Below are positions 32,479 to 43,922 of a DNA stretch of 64,000 bases, in pieces (position 1 is the first letter of the stretch; the number at the start of each line of letters is the position of its first letter). The stretch is from contig RBKR01000016.1 of assembly GCA_004835665.1 (NCBI GenBank), positions 1,178,001 through 1,242,000 of the forward strand, given 5' to 3'. The position numbers were made by a program, and so were the translations under genes. Below the pieces are notes generated by a model that did no database searches, was not told the DNA's origin, and saw nothing but the letters and a program-made list of their open reading frames with translations. The stretch comes from Phoma sp. XZ068. Taxonomy: Eukaryota > Ascomycota > Dothideomycetes > Pleosporales > Didymellaceae.

Positions 32479-33008
32479 ACTGGACTAGGTAGTCGTTGTC
32501 TCAGCACATATCAGATGCACGATATAACGTTCCCTCTGACTCTTGTAATACACTGCGATAGTGCACCGATGTGAAGTGGGGAGTTTGGCATCGAAGCCGT
32601 GGGCGGGAGTGTGTAAAACTTGGTATCAACCATTTTTGGCGTCGTTGAGAGTATCAAACTGGTCTGAAGCTCTCATAGGCTAGGTCAATGCGCATCTTGC
32701 GAATTCGGGCAGTGTGTCATGATGAGCAGAAAGCCCGCTAGGTTGCCGATCCGAAGCGCAACGGTCTCCGATTGGCCGAGACATCCATTCTCGAGGTTCA
32801 TCCTCTCCAGCCTCCACACCCCCAAAGGGTGAGTTCAGCCTTGCCGAGTCTTGGAGCGTTATCCCGGTTTCGACATACCCCTAGAACTTATCACAGATAG
32901 GCGCATTGCCAGTCTTGGCATGCGGGGTATTCTCACGGGCGGTGCTGAAGTTCGGTCCACGAGGGAAGATTCCTCTTCCCAGCTCGCTCTCACTCAGCTC
33001 GATCAGCG
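32479..33008. other. intergenic, upstream of the Zn2Cys6 regulator
   Basis: 530 bp between the HET pseudogene and the transcription factor start. Only short frames; presumed promoter of the + strand regulator. Confidence 0.45.
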
Positions 33009-35532
33009 ATGCCTCCACCTTCTGAGACAGAGAGACCACGGAATCCAAGGACGAGTGTTGCGTATGTCATTAATCGATCTCTGGCAGGTTCCATGACTAA
33101 TGTGAGTCGACTTACAGGTGCGACGCGTGCCGCAAGCGTAAGACGAAATGCTCTGGCGATGTGCCCTGCATTTCGTGTCAACGTAGGTCGATACGTTGTA
33201 CAGTGGCAGAGGAGAGCAGGAGAATCATAGTCTCCGAACGGTCAGCGCGTTAAAGTGACGTCAGCACAATGTACCAATATCTGCCAGGTACCTTCAATCG
33301 CTGCACCGACGTCTTAGACACTATGAAAGTGCGAATGGCACGACAGCGAGCGCAGACGATGTTGATAGAGCAGATGACAATGGTGAGCATTCTGAATGTC
33401 AATTTGGTTGCGCCTAATCGAAAATACAGATGTATCGCCAACACGAGCACAAGAAACGCCCCACAGTGAGCTGATTGAGCAGTCTGACGAGGACTCTGGG
33501 GAGGCTGATCTGAGTGAAAGCCCATTTCCAATCGAGACATCTTTTATCAAAGACACTCGATCATTGGAGGACCGATGGCGTAGGTCAATAGCCACCATAA
33601 TCTATTGCCAAATACTGACCATGGCAGTGTATGTTGCTCAGTCATCGACCTGGTCCTTCGTTTTTAGAGTCACCGAACTACTTCAAGAAGCTGCACCCGA
33701 AGCCACAGAAGGGCTTCGTTTCCCACTCGACGGTGATGCTTACCCAAGAAGATGGGGTCACGTCCGAGTCGATGAATCGGACTGGCTCCAGTCGATACCA
33801 CCACAAGATTATGCGATTTATCTGTCAGCCTCGGTCAAGTTTCATCTTAGCCACAGAATCCAACTCTTCGACCATGAGGCTTTTGTTTCGAAAACTTCCG
33901 AGTTCTACAACAACCCACACGAAGCCATTCGCTCATGCAGACTCTGGTATGTGCAATTCCTCGTGATACTGGCGTTTGGCAAGGCCTTCCTCGAGCGTGC
34001 GCGCAGAAACATCATGCCACCAGGGTTCGAATTGTTCGCTCGAGCCCTGTCGCTGTTACCAAGCGCACCTGAGTTGCATATGAGTGAGCCTGTCTTAGCA
34101 GTTGAGGTGCTGGCACTCATAGCCCTTTACATGTATTGCATCGATTATAGGGGCTCTTCATACGCTTATGTAAGTTAACCTCTTCGAGAGTGCTTCCATT
34201 ATCAACACCGTAGTCTAATGACATTGTCCAATACAGATAGGTCAAGCTGCACGCCTAGCAATGCATTTTGGTCTGCATACAAAACTGCCGGTAGAGCGCT
34301 TTGGTGTTGATCTTGCTCAGAGATATAATTGTCTGTGGTGGTCTGTCTACATCTTGGACCGGCATATTGCATCAACTACTGGCTGCCCCGCTGTCATTCA
34401 CGACGAGGACATCACCGCACCTTTACCTTCCACGCTTGGGTCGTCCCAGAGGCAAATCATCTACACATTACATGCGAAGGTATCACGCCTGGTCTCTGAG
34501 GTCTTGAGCAGTGAGTGATTAGCGTCCCGGGTGACAACAGCGCTAACAATTGTAGCCATCTATGTACCTGACAACGTAGTCGATCGAACCTTTTTACACC
34601 GGACTCGGCTTCTACTGAAATCTTTAGCGGGGCTAGCCAGGGAATTGGAAGACACAATACATGATCGACTGCAAGGCCCCACCCAGATTGATCTTGCCTC
34701 AGTTGCCCTCCTGACAATGGCATATCACGAGGTATGTGTTGTGCTTGTTGTCCCAGGTCTGACGTTTTCTCATCGTATTTTACAGTGTGCAATATTAGCA
34801 ACGCGACCAGTCTTATTGGCTTTGTTGAAGCGAAGACTAAAACGTACGACTCTCCATCAGAGACCGACGCAGCAGAGTCTTGATCGATCGAGCACTCTTG
34901 TGGACACGTGTGCAAGTTCTGCAGCCAAAATTATTGACTTGCTCACCGTACGATTGGACAACAACATGATAGGTCAGAACCTCGATGGTCTTTCGAGTAT
35001 GTACGCTAACTGATTTGCAGAGGTCTTCTTACCATTCCAACTGGAGTTGGCTTCCTCTGCGTTAATTGTGTTATTGATGATACGTACTTTGTCCTTTACG
35101 GCGTTCAATGTCTCCATCTTGGAGGAAAGGGCGCATGCCATCTTTGACCATATGATCGTACAGAAGAATCCCATCGCCAGATACCGAAAGGCGGAAGCTA
35201 CGCATGTCAAAGAGCTTCTAGCTTCATTAAACAGCGGCAGCAGACCAGGTTGTGACGAGGAGACATCCACACGTTCAACAGCCCCAGAAGGGCCTCAAAC
35301 TCCTACTTCCATCATGCCCGGAGATCAAACAGTTTCGAACGACTTCACCGATGGTCCTGGCAGCTTCACCATGCAGTTCTCTGCTGCGACATCTTCGGTT
35401 TTTCCTATGGTACCAAACGATGAGTTTCTGATGAATTGGGGGCTCTCTTCCGAAGATCTTAATTGTGTCGCAAACCAGGTCATGTTTGATGCACAACCGG
35501 ACGATCTTGCGTCTTGCACCACTAACGATTGA
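33009..35532 (+). CDS. Zn2Cys6 fungal-specific transcription factor
   Basis: Nine exons: 33009-33061, 33118-33240, 33288-33382, 33430-33579, 33628-34169, 34237-34510, 34556-34731, 34786-34972 and 35021-35532; 703 residues in one frame. The second splice site recreates 'SVACDACRKRKTKCSG', and the cluster C-x2-C-x6-C-x5-C-x2-C-x6-C is complete (from about residue 19). A coiled linker 'RYLQSLHRRLRHYE' follows. The Fungal_trans domain starts at 'YVAQSSTWSFVFRV' and includes 'YAIYLSASVKFHLSHRIQLF', 'LWYVQFLVILAFGKAFLERA' and, after a splice, 'IGQAARLAMHFGLHTK'. Likely a nuclear activator binding CGG-type half sites. It is convergent with an amino-acid permease and 3.6 kb from an amine-oxidase-like gene, which it may control. 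Confidence 0.88.
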
Positions 35533-35704
35533 CCCACAATGAACACTCACATGGTTCTAAAGAGCGCGTCGCACAGAGTTCCAGTCAACAACAACCAATA
35601 GCTGGAATAGCTGGAATTCACATTCTTCGATATTCACTTGTCTTTTATAAACCCCGTTTTGACGTTTGCTCACCCGCTTGATGTTGTTAGGTACCAACCG
35701 TTCC

Positions 35705-35731
35705 TTTTTTTTTTTTTTTTTTTTTTTTTTT
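35705..35731. repeat. poly(T) run of 27
   Basis: Uninterrupted T27 in the 215-bp space between the convergent transcription-factor and permease genes. May serve 3'-end formation of one of them, or be a slippage tract. Confidence 0.9.
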
Positions 35732-35747
35732 GGCCTGGCCTTTGGAC

Positions 35748-37732
35748 TCACCATAACTGGATGTAAGTCTTGAATCGCTTCCACTGAGATAGACTGTAGT
35801 AGTCCTCGAGTTCAGCTAACTCGTCCTCCGACAATCTTCGTCGACCAGTTGCGAGATCCGCTTTTGCGGGATCGCGCCATTGTGTTCGCAAGCAGACTTT
35901 GTATAGCAGTGTGAGCCCAGTAATCATCATGAAGCCTAGCATGTACGAGAAAAAATTCTCAGCGGTGAAACCTGCCCCTCCCTAAGGGATTGTTAGTGGC
36001 AAAACATCACCATGACAACGCAATATGAGACTTACCAAAGGGGTAATTGCAGCATAGAGGCATGATATGAGCAGCAAGCTTGAGCCAAAGAGAAGAAACG
36101 CCGGTGCAAGCGGCCACTTGCTCGATTTCCAGGCGAATGGATCCGAGAACACCTGGTCATCTTGCGCCTTGATAGCAGCTCTGAACCGGAAAGATGTGAA
36201 GCCAATGATCAGCCAATTTGAGAAGAAAGAAGAGCTAGTGATGTTAAGAAACCAGTTCAGGACTTTTGTGCCATCCGCTAGAGCTATGTTAGATAGAGGA
36301 TTGCTAGTTAGATGGAATACTGACTGCTTAAAGCAATGTAGGTGAGGGCAATTGCTACACCGATTGTGATTCCTAGCGCCCAGCGTGGCCGACCTTTTGA
36401 ATCAACCCTGGCCATGAAGCTTGGGATGAGACCCTGATGTGCCATAGTCCGGAGAATCCTGGAAGATAGGTATACAGCCTCAGCTGATATCGCGAGGACT
36501 CCAAGGATCATACCCGCATTTAGGATGTCTGGAACACCGCCTGTACCACAGTCAGCTTTGAATTCGAGAATCGCACACGCTACTCACGAATTCCGACGTC
36601 TATGAGACCAATCACAAACGGTGACGCTGCCGCGCCGCTTGACCCAGATCCACCGAGTAGCCTGTCATTGTCTGATCTCACCATAAAACTCGCAATGACA
36701 ACGCTGCTCATGTACATGCCAATAACACGATATGGTACCAGCTTAGTGGCATGTCCCATGCTCATTCGCGGTGACGTTGCTTCACCTGCCAGGATGCCAA
36801 TGAAGACTTGGTCACCCACGGCCCAGCAAGCGAGTAGTGCACATCTTGCAAAGCCCTAGTACTTATACTTTAGCAAACGCACCTTTGTACGAAGATTATG
36901 ACGTACACCAAATCCGTTCTTGAACGCGCCTAAGTCTGTGTAGTTGTCCGCTTGGTGCAGGTACCCTTTTGGGCCTGCGCCACATATGACCGCAACTCCA
37001 ACGATGATGATCAGGATGAAGAGGAAGATCTTGATGATCGACGTGGCATACTCGAACCAGGCGAAGTAGGTGTTCGGGAGTAGGAAGATGACGAACGTGG
37101 CGATGAGGAAAAGAGTCACTATGAGGTCCGTCAGCGAGTGGTCCAAGGAACAATGTCAGGGGCCAGATATACACAATACAGCTACAGGAACCTTTCCTTC
37201 ACCCCAGAAGCCGACCAGGACAACGAAAAAAACAGCTTCTGCAGCAACAATTGCAGTCCAACCCAGCCACTCCGCAAAACCGGCACCGAAGGCTAGGGCT
37301 GGATCGACCCATCGATCAGCATAATCAATAAAGTTGCCAGATGTTGGAAACGCAATTGTCATTTCTGACAGGGTTTGCAAGACACACCAAACCAGCGTGC
37401 ACACCATGAGATAGGCAATCAGCATATTACCCGGCCCGCCGTCAGCGAGCGCCTTGCCGATACCAATGAATATTCCACTTCCTACATTGGATCCGAGAGC
37501 GATGATCTGGTCGCATGAGCAAGTACGGTACAACAGGAGACTGACCTACATGGATCTGTCGCTTGGTGAACGACCGCTTGTATTCGCCGTGTCCATCATC
37601 TCGAACGCTCTCAACCTCGCCAGGTGCGTGGCTAATAGTTGGGTTGAGGTTGGACTTTTTCTCGATGTCTGATAGGGGAAGATCGTGGTGAACGGATCGA
37701 TCATCTAAGACTAAGGTGTCCGGTCGTGACAT
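35748..37732 (-). CDS. amino-acid permease (APC/YAT family, dicarboxylic Dip5-like)
   Basis: Seven exons: 37732-37550, 37506-37173, 37118-36907, 36855-36588, 36540-36325, 36283-36036 and 35981-35748; introns are only 41-54 nt; 564 residues. The N-terminal ~60 residues are hydrophilic, then 'QIHIIALGSNVGSGIFIGIG' gives the TM1 substrate-binding GSxxGSGIF block. Further blocks are 'FAEWLGWTAIVAAEAVFFVV', 'FVIFLLPNTYFAWFEYATSI', 'AFKNGFGGFARCALLACWAV', 'ILAGEATSPRMSMGHATKLV' and 'AISAEAVYLSSRILRTMAHQ'. About 12 helices fit. Similarity of spacing to Dip5 suggests uptake of acidic or other amino acids at the plasma membrane; specificity is not certain. It diverges from the flavin oxidase gene across 1.4 kb. 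Confidence 0.9.
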
Positions 37733-39126
37733 ATTTTCATCAATACAGTTTGAATAAATGAACAATGCGGATGAGTCAACAGGCTCAATGTCTGTACTAC
37801 ATCCTCGAAATCGGACATCGAAGTGGGTCTTCTTATACGGATCTCCACAAATGGCGCTGTACGCATCGACCACTAGTCTATGGCATAGCAGAATTGCGGA
37901 GAACCAGTAGTGGCAGTCTTAACCAAGAGTAAGGATCCTTGCTGTCCTTTCCGAGATACCGGAACAACGGCAATTTTTCAGAGCTGCGGAGACCGTGCCG
38001 CCAATTACAACATTTCATGGTCGACTATTCGAGATCTAGAAGACGCCACTTCTTCAGCATGACGCTGCTCTAAGACATTAATGGGAAGAGATCATCAATC
38101 AATGGCTTCGACATATTGTTATCAAATGGCTTAGCGGGCATGGTATTTTGGAGCCGCTCTTTGCTATCAATGTACACGAGACCTTTCGTGAAATACATCG
38201 ATTGTGAACAGTTTCCTTCCAACGTCCTCTTATCTAATGATATCCTAGCACGGGTGAGAAACTCACTCCGAGAGCGAAAGACTGGTACGACGTTTGACAT
38301 CAGAGATGTCGAGCGGTCAGACATCAATCGTACATGCTCGCGAGACGCAAAGACGTAGCCGCGATGCACGGTCAGTCGATAAGCGAGGCCGCATTCCAGC
38401 CCACCACACTTACGAAGACTATCGGGCTTTGTGCGAGATCCAGAGAAAAATTACCTCCCCACATATGAGCATGCTCGACCACCGAGTCGTGGATAGGTGT
38501 CCGTTTGTGGGCGTAACGTTGCTGGGATAAATGCGGTATGAGTTGTGGTCCAAGTGGTCATGTGGAAAGGTATCCGATTGGGTCGAATACCCTACCCATT
38601 TCAGCGCTTCAAGCGGAAGACGGAGCTGGGAGCGCGGGTACGGAGACCTACAATATGCGTGCTTCTTGTCCGATCAAGACCAAGTGCGGGGTAGCATGGG
38701 TGCATTGCCTTACAATGTTTCTGGTGATACAGGGGCCGTCTATACACACGTATTTCGGAAGTTTTTAACGGCATGTCGATGCGCTATGTGCTGGAATCCG
38801 TAGTCAACCAATCTCAGCCTCAACGCCCCACGTGTCCGGAGACCTAGCCGCGAAGGAATTCGCAATCACTGCAGGTATGTTCTCTACACGTTACGTGATG
38901 CTCTGTTACAAGCTTGGAGCTCCCATATCGATTCTATCGGACATCGAGCCGAGAGCGTCTTCGGGGCGAACAGTCATTACGCATACTGTCGATAGGCCAG
39001 TTAGACTATGTTTCGCACGTGCCGGCATCTGGAGAACCGGTTGTAGTTCAGAGAGATTCATCTTAAATTCGAGCCTGTCACACTTCTGGCCAAAGCATCC
39101 AGCATCGTTCGTTTCGTTTGCGCAGT
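37733..39126. promoter_or_regulatory. divergent upstream region of permease and FAD oxidase
   Basis: 1.4 kb without a supportable gene. If the flanking regulator controls both genes, its sites should be here; I did not find an obvious repeated CGG-pair motif by eye. Confidence 0.4.
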
Positions 39127-40335
39127 ATGGCCTCAGTTCATTATGACGTCGCAGTTGTTGGCCTCGGTGCCTTGGGCAGCGCAGCCGCATATTATGCAGC
39201 CAAGAAGGGAGCCAAAGTCATTGCTTTCGAGCAATTTGAATTTGGCCATGTTCGAGGAGCTTCACACGATACCTCTCGTATCGTTCGGACATCGTACGAG
39301 GCGCCAGAATATGTGGCCTTGGCCAAGTCGTCATACGAAGATTGGCGACATCTGGAGGAAGCTTCCAAACAGAAGCTGTTAACCATTACTGGCGGTGTAG
39401 TTCTGCTGCCCAAGGGAGGTAGAGCCGTGCCTGCCCCCGACGAATGGACCAACTCTATTCCCACGGCAGAAGACTGGGCAAAGGGACTCGACGCCAACAA
39501 TCTGCCCTACGAGCTGCTGGACCATGAGCAGGTGAACAAGCGATGGCCTCAGATGAAACTTCAGGGAGACTATGCCGCAATCTACTCCGCTGATACCGGC
39601 ATTGTGCATGCTGCCAAAGCTGTCACTACCATGCAATTTCTTGCCAGATTTCTCGGGGTAAACATGCAGGAAAACTGTAAAGTGCACCGCGTGACCCCGA
39701 CGGACTCCATATCAAGCTCCGGCGTGACCGTGGAGACGTCGAAGGGCACATTCAGTGCGTCCAAAGTTATCCTGGCAGCCGACGGCTGGATCAACCAGCT
39801 GCTCCAGCCACTAGGCCTGACCATCCCGATGCAGGTCACCCAAGAGCAAGTCACCTACTTCAAACCTACGAACGCAAGGGCATACGATCCAGATCAGTTC
39901 CCTGTCTGGTTGTGGGTGGGCAAGGACTGGGCCTATGGATTCCCAAACTACGGCGAGCCGCACGTCAAGGCGGGCTTGGACAACAACGAACAACACACGA
40001 CCCCACAGACGCGTACTTTTGTACCTTCAGCGGATAAAATAAACATACTCGACAAGTTGATGCAGAATTTCATGCCAGACCAAGGCCGTGAACAGATGCG
40101 CACGGTTACGTGCCTTTACACTCGAACTCCAAACCGGCAATTTGTGATTTCCGAGGTGAAACAGCACAAAGATATTATAGTAGCACTGGGAGCCGCTCAC
40201 GGATTCAAATTCGCGCCTACAATCGGTCGCGCCGCTGCCGAGTTGGCAATCGATGGCCACACAAAGGAAGATCTCTCGAAGTTCTCACTTGACACAATCG
40301 TGAAGCCCTTCGAGCCGAGAACCAGCCGATTATGA
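39127..40335 (+). CDS. FAD-dependent amine oxidase, sarcosine/L-pipecolate oxidase-like (DAO family)
   Basis: Single exon, 402 residues from ATG 39127; an in-frame TTG nine bases upstream is ignored. The dinucleotide-binding motif 'VVGLGALGSAAAYYA' is at 10-24. 'GASHDTSRIVRTSYE' matches the block that positions substrate and flavin in monomeric sarcosine oxidases. 'TCLYTRTPNRQFVI' contains Cys329, in the place of the Cys that binds FAD covalently in that family. 'VALGAAHGFKFAPTIGRAAA' is the C-terminal flavin-contact block. Expected reaction: oxidation of an N-methyl or cyclic secondary amine with O2 to imine and H2O2, often peroxisomal; here the C-terminus 'TSRL' resembles a PTS1 signal. Paired with an amino-acid permease, so its substrate is probably an imported amino acid. 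Confidence 0.9.
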   Translation: MASVHYDVAVVGLGALGSAAAYYAAKKGAKVIAFEQFEFGHVRGASHDTSRIVRTSYEAPEYVALAKSSYEDWRHLEEASKQKLLTITGGVVLLPKGGRAVPAPDEWTNSIPTAEDWAKGLDANNLPYELLDHEQVNKRWPQMKLQGDYAAIYSADTGIVHAAKAVTTMQFLARFLGVNMQENCKVHRVTPTDSISSSGVTVETSKGTFSASKVILAADGWINQLLQPLGLTIPMQVTQEQVTYFKPTNARAYDPDQFPVWLWVGKDWAYGFPNYGEPHVKAGLDNNEQHTTPQTRTFVPSADKINILDKLMQNFMPDQGREQMRTVTCLYTRTPNRQFVISEVKQHKDIIVALGAAHGFKFAPTIGRAAAELAIDGHTKEDLSKFSLDTIVKPFEPRTSRL

Positions 40336-40638
40336 ATCAGTGATTGATATAAAATGGAATTTTAGATAACTCGTAATCGCATTTGCAATGACCGTAGTTC
40401 AGCTCGGGCTATCCTTATATCTTACTCAAGTCAATCTATACTGCTTTTGCAACTCTCGCAACTCTCGGCAGATGTCTTCATGATAACTCAAGCAGGCCTC
40501 TTATGCTACCTTTTACATAGTTGGCATTTGGGTTACTCGTCCGTCTCGCGGTCCACGATCGGCTCGTCTTGATTTGATCTGTCCGCTATCGTCATTCACT
40601 ACTTTCACTGCTACAACAGCGATATACCTATCCTCGCC
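40336..40638. other. intergenic
   Basis: About 300 bp; terminator side of the oxidase gene. Nothing recognised. Confidence 0.5.
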
Positions 40639-40866
40639 ATGGCATTTAATCTTGCTGAGCGTCAGCACGATCTTGACATGATACTGGAAGGATCCTTGAG
40701 GCAGGTGCAGATGGCTCGTGTTGCCGGCTGCAGCGATCGCACGGTTCCAAACATCACTACTAATGTTCGCTTGTTTGGCAGGACTAGAGCGCCAGCCGAC
40801 GGTGCTGGAAGGCGGCTGCAGATCATTCCACCAATGCTTGCTTCAATCTGCGATCGCCGGAGATGA
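40639..40866 (+). mobile_element. remnant of a Tc1/mariner-like transposase (N-terminal HTH)
   Basis: 75 codons: 'LAERQHDLDMILEGSLRQVQ', then 'MARVAGCSDRTVPNITTNV', then 'LFGRTRAPADGAGRR'. This resembles the helix-turn-helix start of fungal Tc1/mariner (DDE) transposases, where a 'Q-A-IA-GCS-R-V-NI-N' pattern precedes 'RAP'. The catalytic DDE part is not readable; downstream sequence to about 41250 has stops in every frame. A dead fragment. Confidence 0.5.
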
Positions 40867-42082
40867 TTCCTTTACGGTCACACTCTCTGGTGGAAATGCA
40901 CGCTTCATTGACTCTGGATATGTGCCCCAATTCTGTTACCGCCCCGACGGACATGAGACCGCTGTGACGCAGTAGTCGCAGATCCTGGAGATCCTCCATC
41001 GCTCACACGTTGCGACATCAGGAGGAGTATGGCTGATGAGTGTCCCTTATATGTTTGCCATTGAGTGTGTCGAGACAAGACGTGCTGAGTCGTTGGAAAC
41101 GTTCTCGACTATAGCCTCTCCTGCAGCATGGGACTTGATACATCGCCACTTGCGGCTGAATCTGCCTTTGCATGGACCTACGACTATCGTGTATTGATCT
41201 GGTCATATCGATTAAGAAAATCATAATCGAGTAGTACAGTTCAACTGCCAACTTGAAACTTTTGGGACATTCTGCTGCTCCTTTCTCTGGTAACTATGTC
41301 TACGAAAGACTTCACCAAGCCTTAAGAAACAGTGGCAGCGGGAGATCTGCATTGAATTTCCAGCCCTTGTCCTCTTCCCGCTTATGCAAACAGCCAAGGA
41401 ACTTTCTCTTAACAAGCTGCTTTATCTAATCTAATTCATAATTCCTTGTATAGAGCAATAAGAGTAGAATTAGCACAGGCGTGGCTAACTGCCAAGACAG
41501 GCAGACAAGCCCGATCAACAATGACAGGCTTTACCAGTAGAGTCCAAGACACCATGAAGCGGATTCAGGTCTCAAAATCTCTTGATTTATTTAAAGCCAA
41601 GTGGCATGCCCCTTGACGGCCAGATTGTTTCGTTGCAGCCAAATGTAAAGTTATCCATGCCACAGTTTAGCTCCTTGCCTCTTCAACAACCACCCACAGC
41701 CGGCAAACCGCACAGCAACGGCGGGAAAGCACAGACATGCTCGAGGACTCTTTGCCTAGGCGAAAAAGAAAAAAATTACATACAACAGCGGGTATTCGCT
41801 AGTAAGGCATGTCCCTTCTTTTAACATGCCCTACAATTGTGCAGGAGGATGCCGCCAGAAATGACGGGCCAGAGGGATTCGTTTCCGCTTAGTCATATTT
41901 CCTTACACGACAAGCATCGAGCCCAAAATCCGGCCACGACTAAACTTCGTAAGTACGGTCATACGTACTTCTTGGAGCAATCAGACGAGAACACACCAAC
42001 TAAGCTTGATTTGAATGCTCCGATTCCTACATCAAACCTAACAAAACCAGTCAATTTATCTTATGCTAAATAACTTTCATAG
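40867..42082. other. gene-poor, repeat-derived stretch
   Basis: 1.2 kb without an intact gene. Contains at 41784-41802 the word AACAGCGGGTATTCGCTAG, shared with repeat copy A, so it is probably mobile-element debris. Confidence 0.45.
41784..41802 (+). repeat. isolated 19-bp word shared with repeat copy A
   Basis: AACAGCGGGTATTCGCTAG occurs here and at the left edge of copy A (about 21290), each preceded by an A-rich run. Nineteen matching bases are unlikely by chance within one window. Confidence 0.6.
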
Positions 42083-42480
42083 GTTATAAAGGCTGTTATT
42101 TAAAACTAGGGGAGAGAGCTTTAAGGAAATTTGAATTCCCTTATTATTAGTGAGCTTTTTTGGGAGCAGTCAGCGTGATAGAAGGATCTCGCTGTTGACC
42201 ATATTTAGGAGATTACTAATGTTTGTTCTTAGTTTCTCTAAGATCTGCTACACAATATTTGCCCTAGAGATGTCTATACCCGCCTCTCTCCGTCGCACAT
42301 CGAAGAAGCAATAAAGTTAAGATACGAGAATGCTACCAAAGAGCTTCAGCAGGTTATAGAGGACCTTAAGGAATACCCTATTAACTACAACCACTACTAC
42401 ACAGAAACAATTGAGAAACGCCGTATAGACCGAGAATTTAAATCTCTCGCTGTGTGCGTTGAAAACGCAACTACCAATAT
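42083..42480 (+). pseudogene. dynamin-like GTPase pseudogene (middle/stalk fragment)
   Basis: In one frame: 'SLIISELFWEQSA', two stops, 'KDLAVDHI', stop, 'EITNVCS', stop, 'FL', stop, 'DLLHNICPRDVYTRLS', then open 'SHIEEAIKLRYENATKELQQ' and 'LKEYPINYNHYYTETIEKRR'. This matches the stalk of fungal dynamin-like/Mx-type GTPases; the intact gene in this window has 'LISQLFWEQSQPWKEIASQH' and 'STYNHYFTTTVQKIRQRK' at the same places. The stops sit where Gln or Trp codons are expected (CAG to TAG, TGG to TAG/TGA), a C-to-T/G-to-A pattern as left by repeat-induced point mutation. No GTPase domain remains upstream. Too diverged to be a recent copy of the 50-kb gene. Confidence 0.8.
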
Positions 42481-42692
42481 GCCAATGCCAGAATGCCGTT
42501 CGACGCATACCTCTACCCACGTCGACCCTCCTCAGCGTCAGCATGCGTGTACGCAAATCCGTGACTAAGGGCTACAAGACGCCTAAGACGCTGTCTCTGC
42601 AATCTACCTTGCAACCCCTACTCTAGAAACTACACAGCGTATTCTGCAAGCTGAACACCGCGCTTAAAGCAATAAAAATCTCCTTAGACACA

Positions 42693-43196
42693 GTGGCCTT
42701 TACCCTGCAGCACCAGCGCGAACTGCTGCCCTTCTACAGCCTAAACAAAATTAGTAGGTACGCTGAGCAACCAACCCTACATCTCTTTAGCAGCACTACG
42801 GCCTCCTTCCCCGCACAAGCCTTCTCGCAGCCCTTCTTAAGCCAAGACAGCGGCTACGGCACGGACATGCCGCGCGCCTCTAGAAAGCGCAGCTGGAGCA
42901 AGGAAGAAGACGGGTCGCGCGGCATAGGAAACACAAATATCCTTTTCTCTATCCCGCCCAAGGTCTCCGGCGAGGAAGATGTCCCTGTCAGCCCGCTGTC
43001 TAAGTCCCTGCTGCCTAGTCTGCCGCCCCAGCACGCGCTCGCGCGGCCTAAGAGCAGGAGGCGACCCTACTACAACGAGGACATGATAGAGTTTAACAGC
43101 GGCGCGCAGAAGGGGCGTCTGGCCGTGGGACATGCGAGTGACTTCAAAGAAGCCGATTTCCTGGACGACCACAAGGTTGCCATGGGCGGTGTCTAA
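42693..43196 (+). CDS. orphan open frame, possibly a gene remnant
   Basis: 167 codons opening with GTG rather than ATG. The frame is open further upstream to a TAG near 42617 ('KLHSVFCKLNTALKAIKISL'). It contains 'DSGYGTDMPRASRKRSWSKE', is Ser/Pro-rich and is more GC-rich than the dynamin remnant before it. No domain recognised. It may be the 3' exon of a decayed gene, or the C-terminal tail of the gene to which the dynamin fragment belonged. Confidence 0.3.
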   Translation: MAFTLQHQRELLPFYSLNKISRYAEQPTLHLFSSTTASFPAQAFSQPFLSQDSGYGTDMPRASRKRSWSKEEDGSRGIGNTNILFSIPPKVSGEEDVPVSPLSKSLLPSLPPQHALARPKSRRRPYYNEDMIEFNSGAQKGRLAVGHASDFKEADFLDDHKVAMGGV

Positions 43197-43922
43197 TTCC
43201 AGATTGCGAATATATCTTTCTTGTTTGTGTTTTTTTTTTTGGCATCAGATTGCTTTAGCGACGGCATCAGCGTGGCATTGTGGTGGGCTTCCAAAAGGCG
43301 TTCACGTTTGTTTTCACAACGTACTGGGCCGTATCGGTAGGTTAGATGTATACCCTTGGTCCTGGTGTTGGTTGGTAGGCGTAATGAGAATATGATAGTA
43401 ATGCATGTCATAAAACAAACGTCTTCTCGCTCAAGTACTTGTGCACCCGTCCTCCCACGCCGACTTTGACTTCCTTTGCTCTCATTAGGTGCCACGAGCG
43501 CCTGGCCTGAGACGGGTGGACGACTGAGTGTGGCCTCTCGCCAGTTCGGCACTGTTTCTTACAGATTCTCCGTCGACCTACGAGTTCGTCAGAGTGCTCT
43601 GTCTGGGTTGTTGGACTAGCTGCATACACGCGGAGTCTCCGTTATGCCTTTGTGACTGTACGACATCTCCACTCGCAGCCATCGTACCTACCAGTATCTC
43701 TCTCTTTAGGCTAACGTACCGCCTAGGCATTGCCTGCTCGCTTTTCTGCTGTCATCTCAGAACACCAGCTGTCCGGGCGGTATGTCACGCTGGAAGCATC
43801 CACTGACTCCTCTGTCGTCTCTGACTGTGCCGGAGTGATGGTGCTTCTCCAACGGGACCCTGCTTGGCCTCAACTACGAAGAGGTTGCACGAACATACTC
43901 TAAGAGTTTACTTTTAGGTCTA
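43197..43922. other. intergenic
   Basis: About 730 bp. A short poly(T) run at 43231-43240; otherwise featureless frames on both strands. Confidence 0.5.

Noticed and set aside
35705..35731. Poly(T) tract as the tail of a retrotransposed insertion
   Set aside because: No coding or element sequence and no target-site duplication next to it; more simply a slippage tract between two convergent 3' ends.
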